Assembly (NCBI GenBank): GCA_023105745.1
Contig: JALGQZ010000004.1
Span: 37,214,437-37,278,436 of the forward strand
From: Austropuccinia psidii
Lineage: Eukaryota; Basidiomycota; Pucciniomycetes; Pucciniales; Sphaerophragmiaceae
Length of the DNA: 64,000 nucleotides
Direction of reading: 5' to 3'
Shown: positions 12,501 to 24,497 of the stretch, in pieces
Numbering within the stretch: the first letter of the stretch is position 1
How the letters are laid out: each line of letters opens with the position of its first letter
Made by a program: the position numbers and the translations under genes
The notes under the pieces: model-generated
The model's input: only the letters and a program-made list of their open reading frames with translations
What the model was told of the DNA's origin: nothing
Databases searched by the model: none

Positions 12501-13339
12501 AACAAAAACAAAAACTCAATTGAAATAAATTAAACTAAATTTATTATAACTTAACCTTACTTTAGAACTTGAAGTAAATTAAAAGAAGTTTGATTTAAAA
12601 CCTCTTAGTAATTATTAAGCTTATCTTTACTCCACAACAATACATAATATAATAAATATTTACCTTAATGACTCAAAGAATACTCATTGGTTAAAAGCAT
12701 GATCTCAAATATTTCAGCCTTATATATTAAAAGTGGAACTAGAATTTTCTCTTCTGTTCTATAGAAAAACAGGCTCATTTAGCTCTCATAATTCTTCATT
12801 CTTATTCATCTTTGAATTTAATTTATTATCTATTTATTCTTTTGAAAAAAATCCTCATTGTTTAATTATATATATTTTTTTTTTGAAAAACAAAAAAAAT
12901 AAACAACTAAAATATTTTTTTTTTAAAAAAAGCATTGGAACAATGCGAGAAAAAAAAACATCAAATACAAAAATAAAAATAAAGAAAAAAGCAGTGGAGC
13001 AATGCAAAGTAACAGCCAAGAGCTACTTTAAGTCAAAACAATTACATTTTTTTGTTTTTGTTTGTTTTCTTTTTAGTTTTTATTTTGAAAAAACGTGTAG
13101 TGATAGTAGAGATCAAAGAAGAAAAGAAACATTGGAAAACCTCCAAATAAAAAGAAAATTAGGAAGAGGAGGAGAGTTCTTATTGAATCTTCTAAATTGT
13201 CTTTGTCATCAAAGGAGCTGAGATATTCAGTAAAAGAAACAAATGAATTAATTAATAAAACTAACTCCACCAATTCCCTTAACACCTCTACTAATGCTTC
13301 TAAAGATGCTCAAAGGCCAGATAAAGATCCCTGATCACC

Positions 13340-14140
13340 TACATTATTGGGATGGCTTTAAACATAATCGTAAAAATAGTGGCAGTAGCAATGAAATAAA
13401 TGATTGGAGACATCAAAGAATTTTTGTAACTCGGAGGAAGGATTGAAGTCTGTTTTGGTGGAAATGGATATGCTTTCAAACACATGATTGTTGATGGAGG
13501 TGGCAGATGGTTGGGAAACAAAACTTTCAACCAAGGAAGGAGGAGAGTGATGGCCATTGGCCATAGGTAAAGGGTTATTGGATTGAGGCCAAGCAATAAT
13601 GGAACCAGAAAATGGAGTAACAGAAGTAGGCAGGGAAATACTAGGAATCATTGTGTTAGGATTGGTGTTGTGGATGCAATGGATGGTAAAGCAATATTAA
13701 CTATGGAGAATCGCTTTAATCTCACAACTGTTTCAATTGATATAAGTAGATAAAGCAAAAGAGAAAATGCTTTTTATTAGTTTTTTTAGAATGATAATAT
13801 AAAAACAGGAAATGAAGAGGTAAAGAAGAAGATCATTAGATATTGAAAGATGAACATACAACATCACTTGGTAGTGCATCCCTCCCCCCTCTATCAAACT
13901 TTGAGGCTTCCTACTGCAATTGTGCAGTTCAATTGGTCCATTGGGTGAACTTAACATCAAAAATGAATAAAGAAAAAGAGATTGGCAAATACAAGTCTAC
14001 AAATAAAAAAAAAGAAAAAAGAAGAAAAGAGAATATTAGTTGCAGAAAAAGGATTAATTAAAGATAAAAATAGATAAATAAAAAAAGGGGGTGACTCACC
14101 CTGCTTTAAACAATGGTGGACACAAATCATCAAAATATCA
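13340..14140 (-). other. Possible exon-like remnant of an unrecognised gene
   Basis: On the minus strand a Ser/Pro/Asn-rich stretch (for example PQSNNPLPMANGHHSPP, within 13358-13651) has composition more like coding DNA than its surroundings. Upstream blocks are separated by sequences with splice-like borders: a GTGAGT donor near 14093-14098 and candidate AG acceptors. No domain is recognisable, and at least one stop or frame change lies between the blocks. It could be a relic of a host gene or chance. I give it low confidence. Confidence 0.2.
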
Positions 14141-14765
14141 ACTGTGAAGTGAATAAAGATGGTGTCAAAGGGAATTTGAGCAATAAATAGATGGGAGAAA
14201 AGCAAATGAGAAGAAGAATACTAAAACAAACAACAAGATGGAGGTGTATAATCAAATTATATAGTTCAATCAAAAAAAATAAAATAAAATAAAATTCTAT
14301 ATCTATGTAAATGTAATAAAATAATAATAATACATAAGAAGATATAAATAAAGAGAAGGACCCATGGCAAGTGGAGATAAGAAGTATAGCTGGCTTATTT
14401 TGAAGTATTCACACCCAGCTACCTCAAAAAAAAAAATTAAAAAAATCAAATTAATACACACATATATATAATTTTGAATCAAGAGTAATCATATTATTTC
14501 AGAAAATTTATTTGAATGATTCAGTTAAAAAAATAATAAAAAACAATAAAAAACACAAAAATAAATATATTATTAATTTAGAGATTTTTATATTAAAAGA
14601 AATAAAATACAATGTAATATAATATTACTAGATTTATTATATTATTACTTTGGTATATTTAATAAAAATTGAAAAAATGAAATGATATATATATATAGAA
14701 AAAAAAGTAGATATTTATATTAAATTGAAGTTATTATTATAAAAAATTGAAATTATGATGAAATT

Positions 14766-14782
14766 ATTAAATGGAGAGGGGG
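14766..14782 (+). other. Polypurine-tract-like motif, shared with 33546-33562
   Basis: ATTAAATGGAGAGGGGG occurs identically here and directly before LTR-2 at 33564, where it is in the position of a polypurine tract. Here it is followed by TGTTAACC at 14783. It may mark the 3' end of the GP1 interior, with the LTR then broken by MULE-1 at 14999. Confidence 0.4.
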
Positions 14783-14990
14783 TGTTAACCGTGAATAGAA
14801 AGAAACAAGCCACTCATTATTAATAATAATTAAAATAGTAAAAAAAAAGTAAAAAACGATTGCAGAGATTCATCAGGAGCTTAAGTTAGTTTTATTCTAG
14901 GAAGTATTTAAATAATCCTCCATATTATTATTGCTTTAATATTTTTATTAATTAGTATCATTTTGGAAATAACCTATATTATTTTATATT

Positions 14991-14998
14991 ATTTTATA
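14991..14998. repeat. MULE-1 target site duplication, left copy
   Basis: ATTTTATA here is repeated at 30597-30604 directly outside the other end of MULE-1. Because the target is itself a decamer repeat, part of the match could be chance. Confidence 0.6.
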
Positions 14999-15068
14999 GG
15001 GTGTTGGTACACACATGTAAGCCCTTATGTGTTTTTACCAATTTATGGTAAAAACACGTAAGTGACCT
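14999..15068 (+). repeat. MULE-1 left terminal inverted repeat
   Basis: It begins GGGTGTTGGTA and contains an internal hairpin: CTTATGTGTTTTTACCA at 15023-15039 against TGGTAAAAACACGTAAG at 15046-15062, 16 of 17 pairs. The right end at 30547-30596 has the same outer 11 bp and the same AAAAACACGTAAG block when reversed. Confidence 0.75.
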
Positions 15069-15728
15069 TATTTTTCAGAAAAATTCCTCAGGCTCAGTTT
15101 TGAGGATTTTTTTAATTTTTTTTCCATATTTTTCCCGACTTGGCATGTCAATATGCACCAATTTTTCCAATTTTTTTTTTGCCAAATTTCACAAATTTGG
15201 CCAATATGCCAAAAATGGCATATTTTTTTCAAAAATTCATTTAAAATCTTCCCACTTATGAATTTCCTTATTTTTTTTTAAAATGAAGGGTTCAATCTGA
15301 AGAATAAAGCACTAGAAGCCCATAATTTTGGGAATTTGTTTTGGTGGGACAAGTGAAGGTGCAAAAAGGTTTTTTTTAAAATGTTTTTTCCCATCATTGT
15401 AATATGCCTATTTTTAAAAAGTTAATTTAATAACTTCACACTTATGAATTTCTTTCATTTTTTTCAAATTGAAGGGTTCAATATGGACAATAAAGAACCA
15501 GAAGCCCATGATTTTGTGGAATTGTTTTGGTGAGACAGCAAGTGCAGGGGCAATAAGTGTATTTTTTCAGATTTTTTCCTTGTTTGTAATATGACTGTTT
15601 CTAAGTACAAAAGCTCCACATGTTTGATAAAAAAGGAGACTGAGGTGGGATTTAAGAAATAAAAATGACTGAGGAGGGGGATAATTGGCATAAATTGTAT
15701 ATACAAAAATCAATAAATCAGAATCAAC
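15069..15728. repeat. MULE-1 non-coding 3' region with a 186-bp tandem duplication
   Basis: This lies between the left end of MULE-1 and the stop of the transposase gene. Two copies of a segment starting CACTTATGAATTTC occur at 15253 and 15439, both continuing through GAAGGGTTCAAT and AGAAGCCCA to TTGTTTTGGTG. The period is 186 bp and the copies have diverged. I see no gene in it. Confidence 0.65.
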
Positions 15729-18700
15729 CTATAAAGTAGTGGGTTTTTTCTGAGAGGGGGGAGGAAGATTGGACAAATACAAAATTCTGTGTTTCTTAAA
15801 TCTATCAGCCCACCCCAAGGCTTGTGGTTGGGCATGAATCTCCCAACTAACAGTAATGGGGGGGACTGGATAAACTTTAGAAATGATTATGTCCAAAGGA
15901 ACAAGATGAGCACAGCTATCCAGGAAGCAGATGAAAATGGGGGGATTATCATTTTGAGGACAGAAATAAGGGAAAAAAGAAAAAGATTGGACTGTGGAAT
16001 AAAAGAAAACTGTTCTTTTATACTTATTTGAAATTGGATCCCCCATGTCAGGCATGGAGATCGACTTGCTTTTTGGAGCCTGGCCAACATCTTCAAACCA
16101 TTCAATTCAGTCCAAATAAGAGGATACTGAGGGAATTAAGGTGTTCATGGCTTCATAAAGGTCTTGATTTTGTTGATTTTCTTAAGTCAAGTCACCTCTG
16201 ACATCAGCTCATTGATTTTGAGTGTTGTAAATGTAGTGGGACACTGTTCTGTAGCCACAGTTTCCATCACCCTGGACATTGATGGCCTTGAAGGTGTCTT
16301 TCAATATAAACTTGGGCAAGTCTTCTGAGGCAGTTATCTGATAAAATAAGGTCAAAAAATGAATAAATATCAAAATAAACAGAAGAAATTTACATTAAAA
16401 AGAAGCAGAAACTCACAAACAGCTTGGAGCATTCATCACTTGTGTGATAATTGCCTTGACAATGCTCACAGGTCAAGTCAGTTGAATAATATATCTTAAA
16501 ACTGGTGGCAGGCTTGTGTGATTTTCTTTGTGAGGTTTTGATTCCAATTGCCAATCTTCTGGACCTTCCAAGGGTTACTTCTGATTTGCTTAATTCAGTT
16601 GCTGCAGGTAGTGAATCTGATGAACTGATGGATTTTGATAATGAGTCCTCAGAATCTTCAGAATTGTCAGATGAGTCCACTTCCATAATTGGAGAGGGGA
16701 CGTTTGACTGTGATCTTGATTTTGTTGTACTGGTGACTTTTGAGGGGGGTCTTCCTCTTCTCTTGGATTGACTTTCAATAATTTCAAATCTTGAAGGTTC
16801 TCTTTTGTTTGGATTTTTGTTTTTATTCTTGGCTCCTTGAGGTCTTCCCTGGATATTATTGCATTCTAGAGGGTCTTCATAATATTGATCATCCTATTGA
16901 CTCTTGGGAATTTGATGAAATGGGACTTTTACAGTCAAAACATCTTGAAAATGCTGAAGAATTGGGGTGATTTCTGCCATTGGTCTTTGAAAAAGGTCCT
17001 CCCCAATAGCTTCAAATATTTTCTGGGCTTCATTCTTCCTTTCTTTGTCAGCACTTTGATCATCACCTTGAAAACCAGCCTGAGAAGAATATGACAAATA
17101 AAATCAGTTAATAAGAAATTAAAAAGCCCTCACAGGCAAATTCAAATTCCATTGAGGATGGAAGTCTGATATTTCAAGCCTTTGGCGCTTGGCAAATGCC
17201 TTTGGGTCTTATGCTTACAAGGAATTCCCGGATAATTGTTGTATTTGTTGGTGCATTTTTCATTGGGAGGAAATTTGGTTTTGAAATTGTCAAACGCCAT
17301 CTGAAGAGCATAATGAGACATCTTGCCATTGAGGGCATTGATGTGTGGAGGAAAATTCTTGACATGGACAATCATTTCTTTGGAGAGTCTGTTGATAATC
17401 TCAATAAATTGTTTTCTGAATGACATGTGGAGAGCCCTAACTACCTCCAGGAGATTACCAGTGGATGTTTGGAGCCAAAGTTTCACCTTGGAATGGGCAC
17501 CTTCAACTCTGGAGGTGGAGCCCACACCCAGGTGGAAATGGTGGTTGTTCCAGGCTGGCACATTATACTCCTTTAGAGGAAGCCAGGTATTTTCCAAATA
17601 CTTCAAGACTTCAGGATTTTTGACTTTCTTTTGAAGCTTCTTCCAGTTGTCTTTGAAAGATTTTTCAGTGGATGAATACATAACCCAAGAAATGAATCCC
17701 AAAGTCATTAATCAAAACAAAAATAAGAAAAAAAGTGAGCTAAAGTGAAAGATAAAAGTATATTACTTGAGTGCAAAGGCCCATAAAATATTCAAAATCA
17801 GTTCCATGACCAATTTTCTTCATGCAATGAGCAGATACATCTTTATTGATGTGCCAAATGCATAGCATGACTTTGGAGTCTGGGAAGAGCTTCTTAAGAG
17901 AGTTCTTCAAGGCCAGATCCCTGTCAATAACAATAACTGGAGGGGGAACAATTTGGTGTTGTTGAGGACATTTTCTATGTATTGTTTTACTGCCCAAGTA
18001 TATGAGGGTTCAGTTTCATTCTTCATCAAACAAAAAGCCCCAGAAAAGGTCTTATTGGTTGAGCTGAATCCAACAATATGAAAAAGGGGCATTTTGTACT
18101 TACTGGTTTTATAAGTACAATCCATAAGAATGACATGAGGAAAGCCATGAAGGAGTTTTATGTCCAGGGGGTGAGTGAAAAAAAGGAGGTAATGTGTCCC
18201 TCAGAATCCCTTGCAGAGGACCAAACCAAATTCTCTTGTTTGAGAGGGTCAATAAGAGCATCAATGGGCCTTCTGCCTTGCAGTTTGTCTTTCTTGATTT
18301 TCTTGACTTGGCTGTAAATGTCTTGAAGGATTACAGGCCTGTCAGACTCCCTCTGGCTGCATAATTGGGCCTGAATTTGCCTTGGAATGAGCAGTGATTC
18401 AGACATTTGAGCAATTTGGGATTTTTCTTGCTCATTGAATTTCCTGAAAGCAGGATGTGCCATGATATTTTCAGTGGCATCATGGCTATGTTCTGGATTT
18501 TTGACCTTAAGAGTCCAAGTGGTACTCTTGGCATATTTTCTGGAATAAACTCTAAAAGAACAGTCAAGCTTTCTTGAGGGGCTTTTGTTGGCATTTAGGG
18601 TCCCAGACCTGTCACAACCTATTACAATTTGGGTGTGGGTCATATTGAACCTCAAGGTGGACGAAGCATACGCCTGAGCCCTGGCAACATTATGCACATG

Positions 18701-18754
18701 TTGCCAAAGAAGGTCAAGGGTCTGAAATTCACCTTCAGTGGGGGGCGGAAGCAT
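15729..18754 (-). pseudogene. MULE-1 transposase with C-terminal OTU protease domain
   Basis: This is a Mutator-like transposase relic, read right to left from an ATG at 18754 (MLPPPTEGEF). A FAR1/WRKY-like N-terminal domain comes first. The DDE core keeps its acidic residues: MDCTYKT (D at 18120-18122), VIDRDLAL (D at about 17923) and SRVEGAH (E at 17502-17504). A SWIM-like end (GIPCKHK near 17215), an AT-hook-like RRGRPP and a CCHC knuckle (CEHCQGNYHTSDEC) follow, then an OTU domain. Introns look real: 17080-17133 (GTGAGG...TTCTCAG), 16338-16416 (GTGAGT...TTATCAG) and one starting at 17766. Frameshifts near 18165 and 17945 and at least four stops at Trp- or Gln-like positions show decay. 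MULE-2 has the same order of domains. Confidence 0.85.
15790..16320 (-). other. OTU-like cysteine protease domain of MULE-1
   Basis: The last exon reads INVQGDGNCGYRTVSHYIY with the Asp-Gly-Asn-Cys box at 16257-16268, then VRGDL, SMPDMGDPISNKYKRTVFF and PPIFICFLDSCAHLVPLD. That is the order of an OTU deubiquitinase fold: Asp and Cys in the first box, His near the end (codon 15906-15908). All three presumed catalytic residues remain, although stops (TGA at 16209-16211 and others) interrupt the domain. OTU enzymes usually cleave ubiquitin or related modifiers. A role in transposition is inference. Confidence 0.75.
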
Positions 18755-19246
18755 TTTTGAATGAAAAATATGTATAAAAGTGAAAAAAAGGGGAATTTGG
18801 GGATTTGGAATGGGGTAAGAACCTTTCAAAATGTGAAAAAGAAGTGAAAAATGAACAGAAGTGGCTAAGAGTGAAACAAAGTGGTTGAAATGTGGGATTA
18901 ATGGATGAGAGAAGGTAAAAAATTGAAAATTGAGAGGCTTGAAAGCAGGTTGTTGTGGTGGAAAATGCAGTCTTTGGGGGAAAAAAAGAAAAAAAATTGT
19001 GAAAAGCTTTGCAAAATGGCTTTGGTAATGCTGTTTTTCCAAAAAAATTGGTTTGGGGTGGGGATAATGGGGATTATTTGGGTGTTTGGCCTTTCTTTTT
19101 TTTTGGGGGGGGGGGGGGGCTGGGCAAAAAAATTTGAAACAATTGGGAGTTAGAGAGGTTTTGTGGGGTAAAAACCTCTTTTGGGCATGTTTTGGCCCAA
19201 TACAGGCGTGGTTGTGTTTCATTTCTAATTAAAAATGGGCCCAGGG
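18755..19246. other. MULE-1 5' flank of transposase, cut by GypB
   Basis: This is untranslated DNA upstream of the transposase start, with a T9G13-type homopolymer run near 19093-19120. It ends at the GypB insertion site. The remaining 50 bp of this MULE-1 end resume at 30547. Confidence 0.7.
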
Positions 19247-20791
19247 TGTCCCAACCATGAAGAATGACCCTCCTCTATTGGTGTTGCGGCAATTCCAACC
19301 TGAGACCAAGTTAGCACCAATTGGCCACACCATATCTTTATGGACATTTTGGCCCCCTCTGGTGCTCTATGGCCTTTTGGCCATATACTGCCATCATTGG
19401 CCTCCCTGGCCAATTCCCATATCCTCAACCCCAAGGCCTGGGGGGTTCTGCGTCCCCTAGCCCTCATCATTGGTTTTGGGCCATTTAGGCCCCCTATGGC
19501 CTCTATGGCCCATGGGCCGTAATCACAGTCTACAGTCCGTGGGCCAATTAGGCCCCTTTTGGCCTAATCCAATGAGGCCAAAAGGGGCAGCCCACTATCC
19601 CCCAAGGCTAGGTGGGTCCCAAACCACAAATTGGGCCCATCTGAGCCAAATTTGGCCACACATTACCATGGAACCAAAATGGCCATAAACCACCATAGGA
19701 CCCAATTTGGCCCAGGATCACCATGGACCACCTTTTCAGCCCATGGCCCCTGGTTACCACCAGAGGCCACCAGATCATCTCAGCTCAATCCTTCCTCTAA
19801 CCTTAAGGGGAATTCTTCCATTCCTCCATGCACCCAATACTCAAGGTTGCAGGAGTGGTGCATATATGGTATTATATACCATTATGCACCATTTTTGCTC
19901 AGGAATTCAATGGTGACGTTTTCAGGACCAAATTCCATCTTTCCAAATCAAGGTCCCAAAATCCAATGCCCATTTTGAAGGAGGACTCTTTAACTAATCA
20001 GTCTGGCAATTTATGGCAGCAATCAGAAGACCATTCAAGGATCCCAATCATCTGGCCCTGCAGGAGTTGGGTTGGCAATTCATTCAGGATTATTCCAAAG
20101 GCCATTCTCAGAGGTTATACATTATTTCAATCAGTTGTCAAGGCATAAAGTATTTCAATACTCCTTGGACAACTCAATTGGTCCATACAGGTGGCAATCA
20201 ATCAACCTGTATGTACTTGGCCTGATTGGGCCAATTCATATTCCACTGTGGAAATTCAGTCACAAAGCTCAAATTTCAAGATAGCCAGATCTGTATTGAC
20301 CCAATTCAGACAATACATCCAGTGACTCACCTTCCAGGATCAGTCTTTTAACTTTTCACATATACTGGCCACCTTTCAGCACCTGGGGATTTTTTCCCCA
20401 GTTAATTAATATACTGGATTTATTTTTATCTTTATTTTCTTTTACTTTATTGAAGTTAATACTGATAATCTTAAGTCAGTCATTCCACACCTTTTCTCTT
20501 TTTTTTCCTTGCCTGTCAATGGATATTGGTGGTCATATCCTTTGCTAATTCCATTTCCCTTTCTTGCAGGTTGAAACAGTGAATTGAGAATTCACTTGGT
20601 TGGCTTCTCTTATCATCTTCAGCCTTTGGCTTCTTATCTTTTTGTTTTATCTTTGGAATACTTGTCTTTTCCCTTATTCTTTTATAATAGATTTAATCAT
20701 TATTATTTCTTATATCCTTTGGAGCCCTCCAAGTGAGTTCTTGATTCCTGAGTGCCAGGCCACTCTTGCTTCCATAAGAGCCCCTGTGACA
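19247..20791 (+). repeat. GypB left LTR (1545 bp)
   Basis: It starts TGTCCCAACC at 19247 and ends CCCCTGTGACA at 20791. Positions 19290-19760 are packed with GGCC and CCATGG palindromes. The 3' half contains the landmark TTTTCCCCAGTTAATTAATA, also found in LTR-3 at 37021-37765. Short ORFs inside it do not look coding. Confidence 0.88.
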
Positions 20792-21440
20792 TTATATCAA
20801 TTAACTCATAGTTTTTCTTCTTTTCATTCATTTCACTTCATCAAAATTATGACTCTTGAACGTTTTATGAACCTATGATTTATTTGTCACCTCTCAAATT
20901 TCTCTCATTCATTTCTTCATTCTGAAATTTGAAAGCTGACCTATTTTTGTTTTTATCTCATTTTCATCTTCATTCAATTCATCAAATCTTTCATACTCAG
21001 GCCCTCATTATTGAAATTCAAACTGATAATTATTATCATTCAGACATTTCTTCACATCAATATTCATATTTGATTTGTTCCTCAAGAATTTTGATTTTTC
21101 AAGAAGATTTCACTTGATTTTGATTTTGACTGATTGATTTGACATAAATTGACATTGACTTCAAGAAAATTGATTGGACTGAAGATTTTATTGATTTTGC
21201 TAACTTTTCACATCAAGAAAATTGACTTACATTGATTTTGACCTCAATAATTGATTGATTGATTGATATTTCTGCAAGATTTAAGTTTGAATTGATTTGA
21301 CATTTGATTTTGATTCATTGATTTATTGATTCTTCCACAAGATTTGATTTTGATTTGAACTTCAAGACTATTTTGGTTTGGCCTCAAGTTGTTTATCCAT
21401 GTTTTGATTATTTTCATTTAAATTCAAATTTTATTCAATC
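20792..21440 (+). other. GypB leader
   Basis: Untranslated leader between the left LTR and the gag ATG. The first bases after the LTR (TTATATCAATTAACTCATAG) do not look like a usual TGG-type tRNA primer site. The region from about 21110 is dominated by repeated TTGATT/TGACATTGA motifs. No gene is seen. Confidence 0.6.
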
Positions 21441-22745
21441 ATGCCACTCCAACACTCACCTCCTGCAAGACAGACAATATCTCAGGCTGTTCTGACTCCT
21501 ATTCCAAGAGCTCCTCTTGATGGGACCCCAGCAGTTCCACCACTGAAGGCCCAATTAGACAGAGGACCAATCAAGGAGGGATCAGCACCATCCAGGAAGG
21601 AAGGAAGAGTGCCAAGAAGATCCAATTCTTTTTCAGGAGTAGTTGGCCGTTTTCCAGGCATGTCAAGGACTACATTTAGAGGTACAGGTGAAGATGGTGA
21701 AGAGGAGGAGGAGAATTCTGTGGAAGAGGAAGAGTTCAATGGCACTGAGGCTTCTCCTGCTCCTGTGGGAGCATCTGAAGGCACCAGAGGACCAACTCTA
21801 GCCCAGTCTGATCAGCCTGTCTCTCACCAGACTGAACCATTCTTATTGGCCATCATGCAGCAAATGACACAAATTGTGGCCAATCTTCAAGCTGCTGCAT
21901 CTTCTGAAGTTTCAAGACCACCAGCCTTCAAGACTCCATCTATGAAGGCATGGGAATGTTTTGATGGGACTCAACCCTTCAAAGTCAGAAGTTTTATTCA
22001 GTCTTGTCAACTTATTTTTCACAATGACCCGGCAAATTTTTCTCAAGACAGAAATGAAGTTCTTTATGCCACTTCATTTTTAGTTGGCAAGGCTGCAAAA
22101 TGGATTGAGCCTTATCTTTCCAATATTGCTAATCAAGACTCAAGTTCTCTTCTCAATTAATGGCCATTGTTTGAATCCCGACTCTTCACTTTATTTGGGG
22201 ACCCAAATGAAGTTAAAAAAGCTGAGGCAGAGCTGGATGGCCTTATAATGAAAGAAGGTGGGAATGTTGCCTTATACATAACCAATTTCAGGAGTTTGGT
22301 TTCAAGAATTTGAGATTTGGGTGAAAGGGTCCTTATTTATCATTTCAGGAAGGTTTTGGCCTCCCATACTTCAAACATTCTTCTCCTCAAGACTTAATGG
22401 ATGTCAGCCTGGAACTTGATACCAGGTACCATGAGAGGAAAAAGGAGAAGAATCATCATCAATAGAAGAAGCCTGAAGCCTCAAAGTCAAAATCTTCTCA
22501 TCATCAAAATTCTTCAAGCTCAAGTCATAAGAAGAAGAATTTTCATTCTCAAAAGCGGGACAAGCCACATTCTTCCTTGTTGAATAAGGACTTCAAGCTG
22601 AAAGGTTCTGAAAAAGAAAGAAGAATCAAGGAGGGCTTGTGTACTTACTGTGGTGGGAAGCATAGTATTGAGTATTGTTTCAAAAGGCCTCAAAACAAGC
22701 TTACCCAACCATCAGGCAGTTTCCCCAGCCAGGGAAAAGCCTGAG
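21441..22745 (+). pseudogene. GypB gag pseudogene
   Basis: Gag starts MPLQHSPPARQT at 21441, a start I recognise from a highly repeated rust Gag family. An acidic stretch (EEEENSVEEEE) and a capsid-like domain follow (WECFDGTQPFKVRSFIQSCQ, about 21950-22010). A TAA near 22158 interrupts LLN*WPLF, and further stops and frame changes come after it. A zinc knuckle CTYCGGKHSIEYC (CX2CX3HX4C) lies near 22637-22680. The intact first part is 239 codons, well short of a full Gag. It cannot make a functional product. Confidence 0.85.
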
Positions 22746-22869
22746 TGAAGATCATGTTGTGTTCAATGGTCTTCACTATTTTCCATCCAGAGCACAATTG
22801 TGCATTCTGAATACTGGTGTCAAGAATTCTCTTAAATTCTTTGTTTTTTCTTCTCTTTCTGATTTTTTG

Positions 22870-24497
22870 ACAGTATTCTCATTGATTCTGGTGCTACACA
22901 CTCATTTATTGCAAAGCAGTTTGTTCACAAGTACTCATTGACTATGTCAGAACTTCCAGAGAAGATTCCTCTTATCATCTTGGACTCCTCTGATTCCCCT
23001 TCCTTGTTTGTGACTCACCATACTAAATATATGGTTGAGCTCCCTTCCTTCCCAAGCTTTTAATGGGACTTTTTAGTCATTGATACTCCCAAAGGAGAAG
23101 ACCTCATATTGGGATTTGACTTTCTAAATAATTTGAATCCTTCTATTGATTGGAGGAAAGGGCTGATAACCTTTAGTACTGATCATAAGGACTATTCTAA
23201 TCGTTCTAAATCTTTCCGTAATGACTTTTCTTCTGCCAAATTATGTGCAGCTCTGGTTGGTGATTCTAGAACACCATCATTCCCATCTTCTGTCCATATT
23301 CCTTCCATAAATTCCCCTCAGTAATTACCATTATCTGGAGATGAAGTCTTCAAAGAGATTCAAGATGTTGGAGAAGATAATTCTGTATCTTCACTTCATC
23401 TCTTTTTTGGGAATATGGACCTTCCTCCTTCATCTTACCATGAATCCCTGAAGGAGTTGTGGGATGAAGAGGAAGATCCAGAAGAAATAGAAACCATGAT
23501 GACTGTTGTTCCTTCTGCTTATCACCAATATTTGGATGTATTCTCCAAGGTGAAAGCAGAGAAACTTCCTCCTCACCGCACCTGTGATCATCATATTGAG
23601 CTGGAGGGGTCTCTACCTCCAGTTGGGGTGATCTACTATTCATCCAAACAAGAGTCAGATACACTAAGGGACTACATTTCAGAGAATGTAGAGAAAGGTT
23701 TCATCCATCCAAGCTCCTCCTCAACAGGAGCACCTGTCCTCTTTGTCAAAAAGAAGGATGGTGGCCTCCGTTTGTGTGTTGATTACTGCAAACTTAATGT
23801 TGTTACTAGGAAGAACAAGTATCCTGTTACTCCTATGAATCAGCTTCTCAATGTTCTCAATGGTTCTTCTATCTTCTCCAAGAGTGATTTGCATGGTGCA
23901 TATAACCTGCTCAGAATCAAGGAGGGTGATGAACATTTGGCATGCTTCAGAACTAAATATGGCAGCTATGAGTACTTGGTTATGCCATTTGGGCTCACCA
24001 ATGATACTGCCTCTTTTCAGAATCTTGTCAATGATATTTTCCAAGATCTTCATTTTGTTCATGTTGTGGTTTATTTGGATGAAATTATGGTCTTTTCCAA
24101 ATCTGAGGAAGAACATGTCACTAATGTGTCCACTGTTCTTTCCAGACTCAGAGCCAATAACCTCTTTGCTAAGGCTTCAAAGTTCCTTTTTCATGTCTCT
24201 AGTGTAGAATACCTTGGTTATGTTTTTTCTTCTGAAGGCCTCAAGATGGAAAAAGCAAAATTCCAGCAGATTCACAATTGGCCACCTCCAAGAAACCTCA
24301 AGGCTCTTCAATCATTCCTTGGCTTTGCCAACTTCTACCACCGTTTCATCAAGAATTATTCAAAGAAGATCAGTTCACTCACCAGTTTCCTCAAGAAAGA
24401 TTCCTGTTTTCCCCTCAATGAGGAAGCTTTTGGTCAGTTTCACCAACTAAAAGAGGCCTTCACCACTGCTCCAGTCCTTCTCTACCCACCATTGTAG
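22870..24497 (+). pseudogene. GypB pol: protease and reverse transcriptase
   Basis: An aspartic protease motif LIDSGATHSFI lies near 22878-22910 and LILGFDFLNN near 23106. Stops occur near 23061 and 23322. The RT spans about 23650-24250: FVKKKDGGLRLCVDY, the motif A aspartate in FSKSDLHGAYN, and the PFGLTN block. The catalytic box reads YLDE instead of YLDD (24072-24083), replacing the second aspartate. At about 24480-24500 sequence is lost and the frame changes before RNase H. Confidence 0.87.

Larger units (their letters stand above)
11126..14765. other. AT-rich intergenic or element-interior DNA
   Basis: A long AT-rich stretch lies between GP1 ORF2 and the purine tract at 14766. It holds homopolymer runs, a short inverted repeat, an imperfect tandem repeat and one weak exon-like block on the minus strand, all listed separately. 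No RT, integrase or transposase motif is visible. It may be the non-coding interior of the GP1 element. Confidence 0.5.

Noticed and set aside
11524..13285. Lysine-, Asn- or Phe-rich ORFs in AT-rich DNA
   Set aside because: Their composition follows homopolymer A/T runs and no family is recognisable.
19257..20284. Several short ORFs in the GypB LTRs (also 29203-30282)
   Set aside because: Both sets lie inside LTR copies with no domain or codon bias; they are chance frames in GC-richer DNA.
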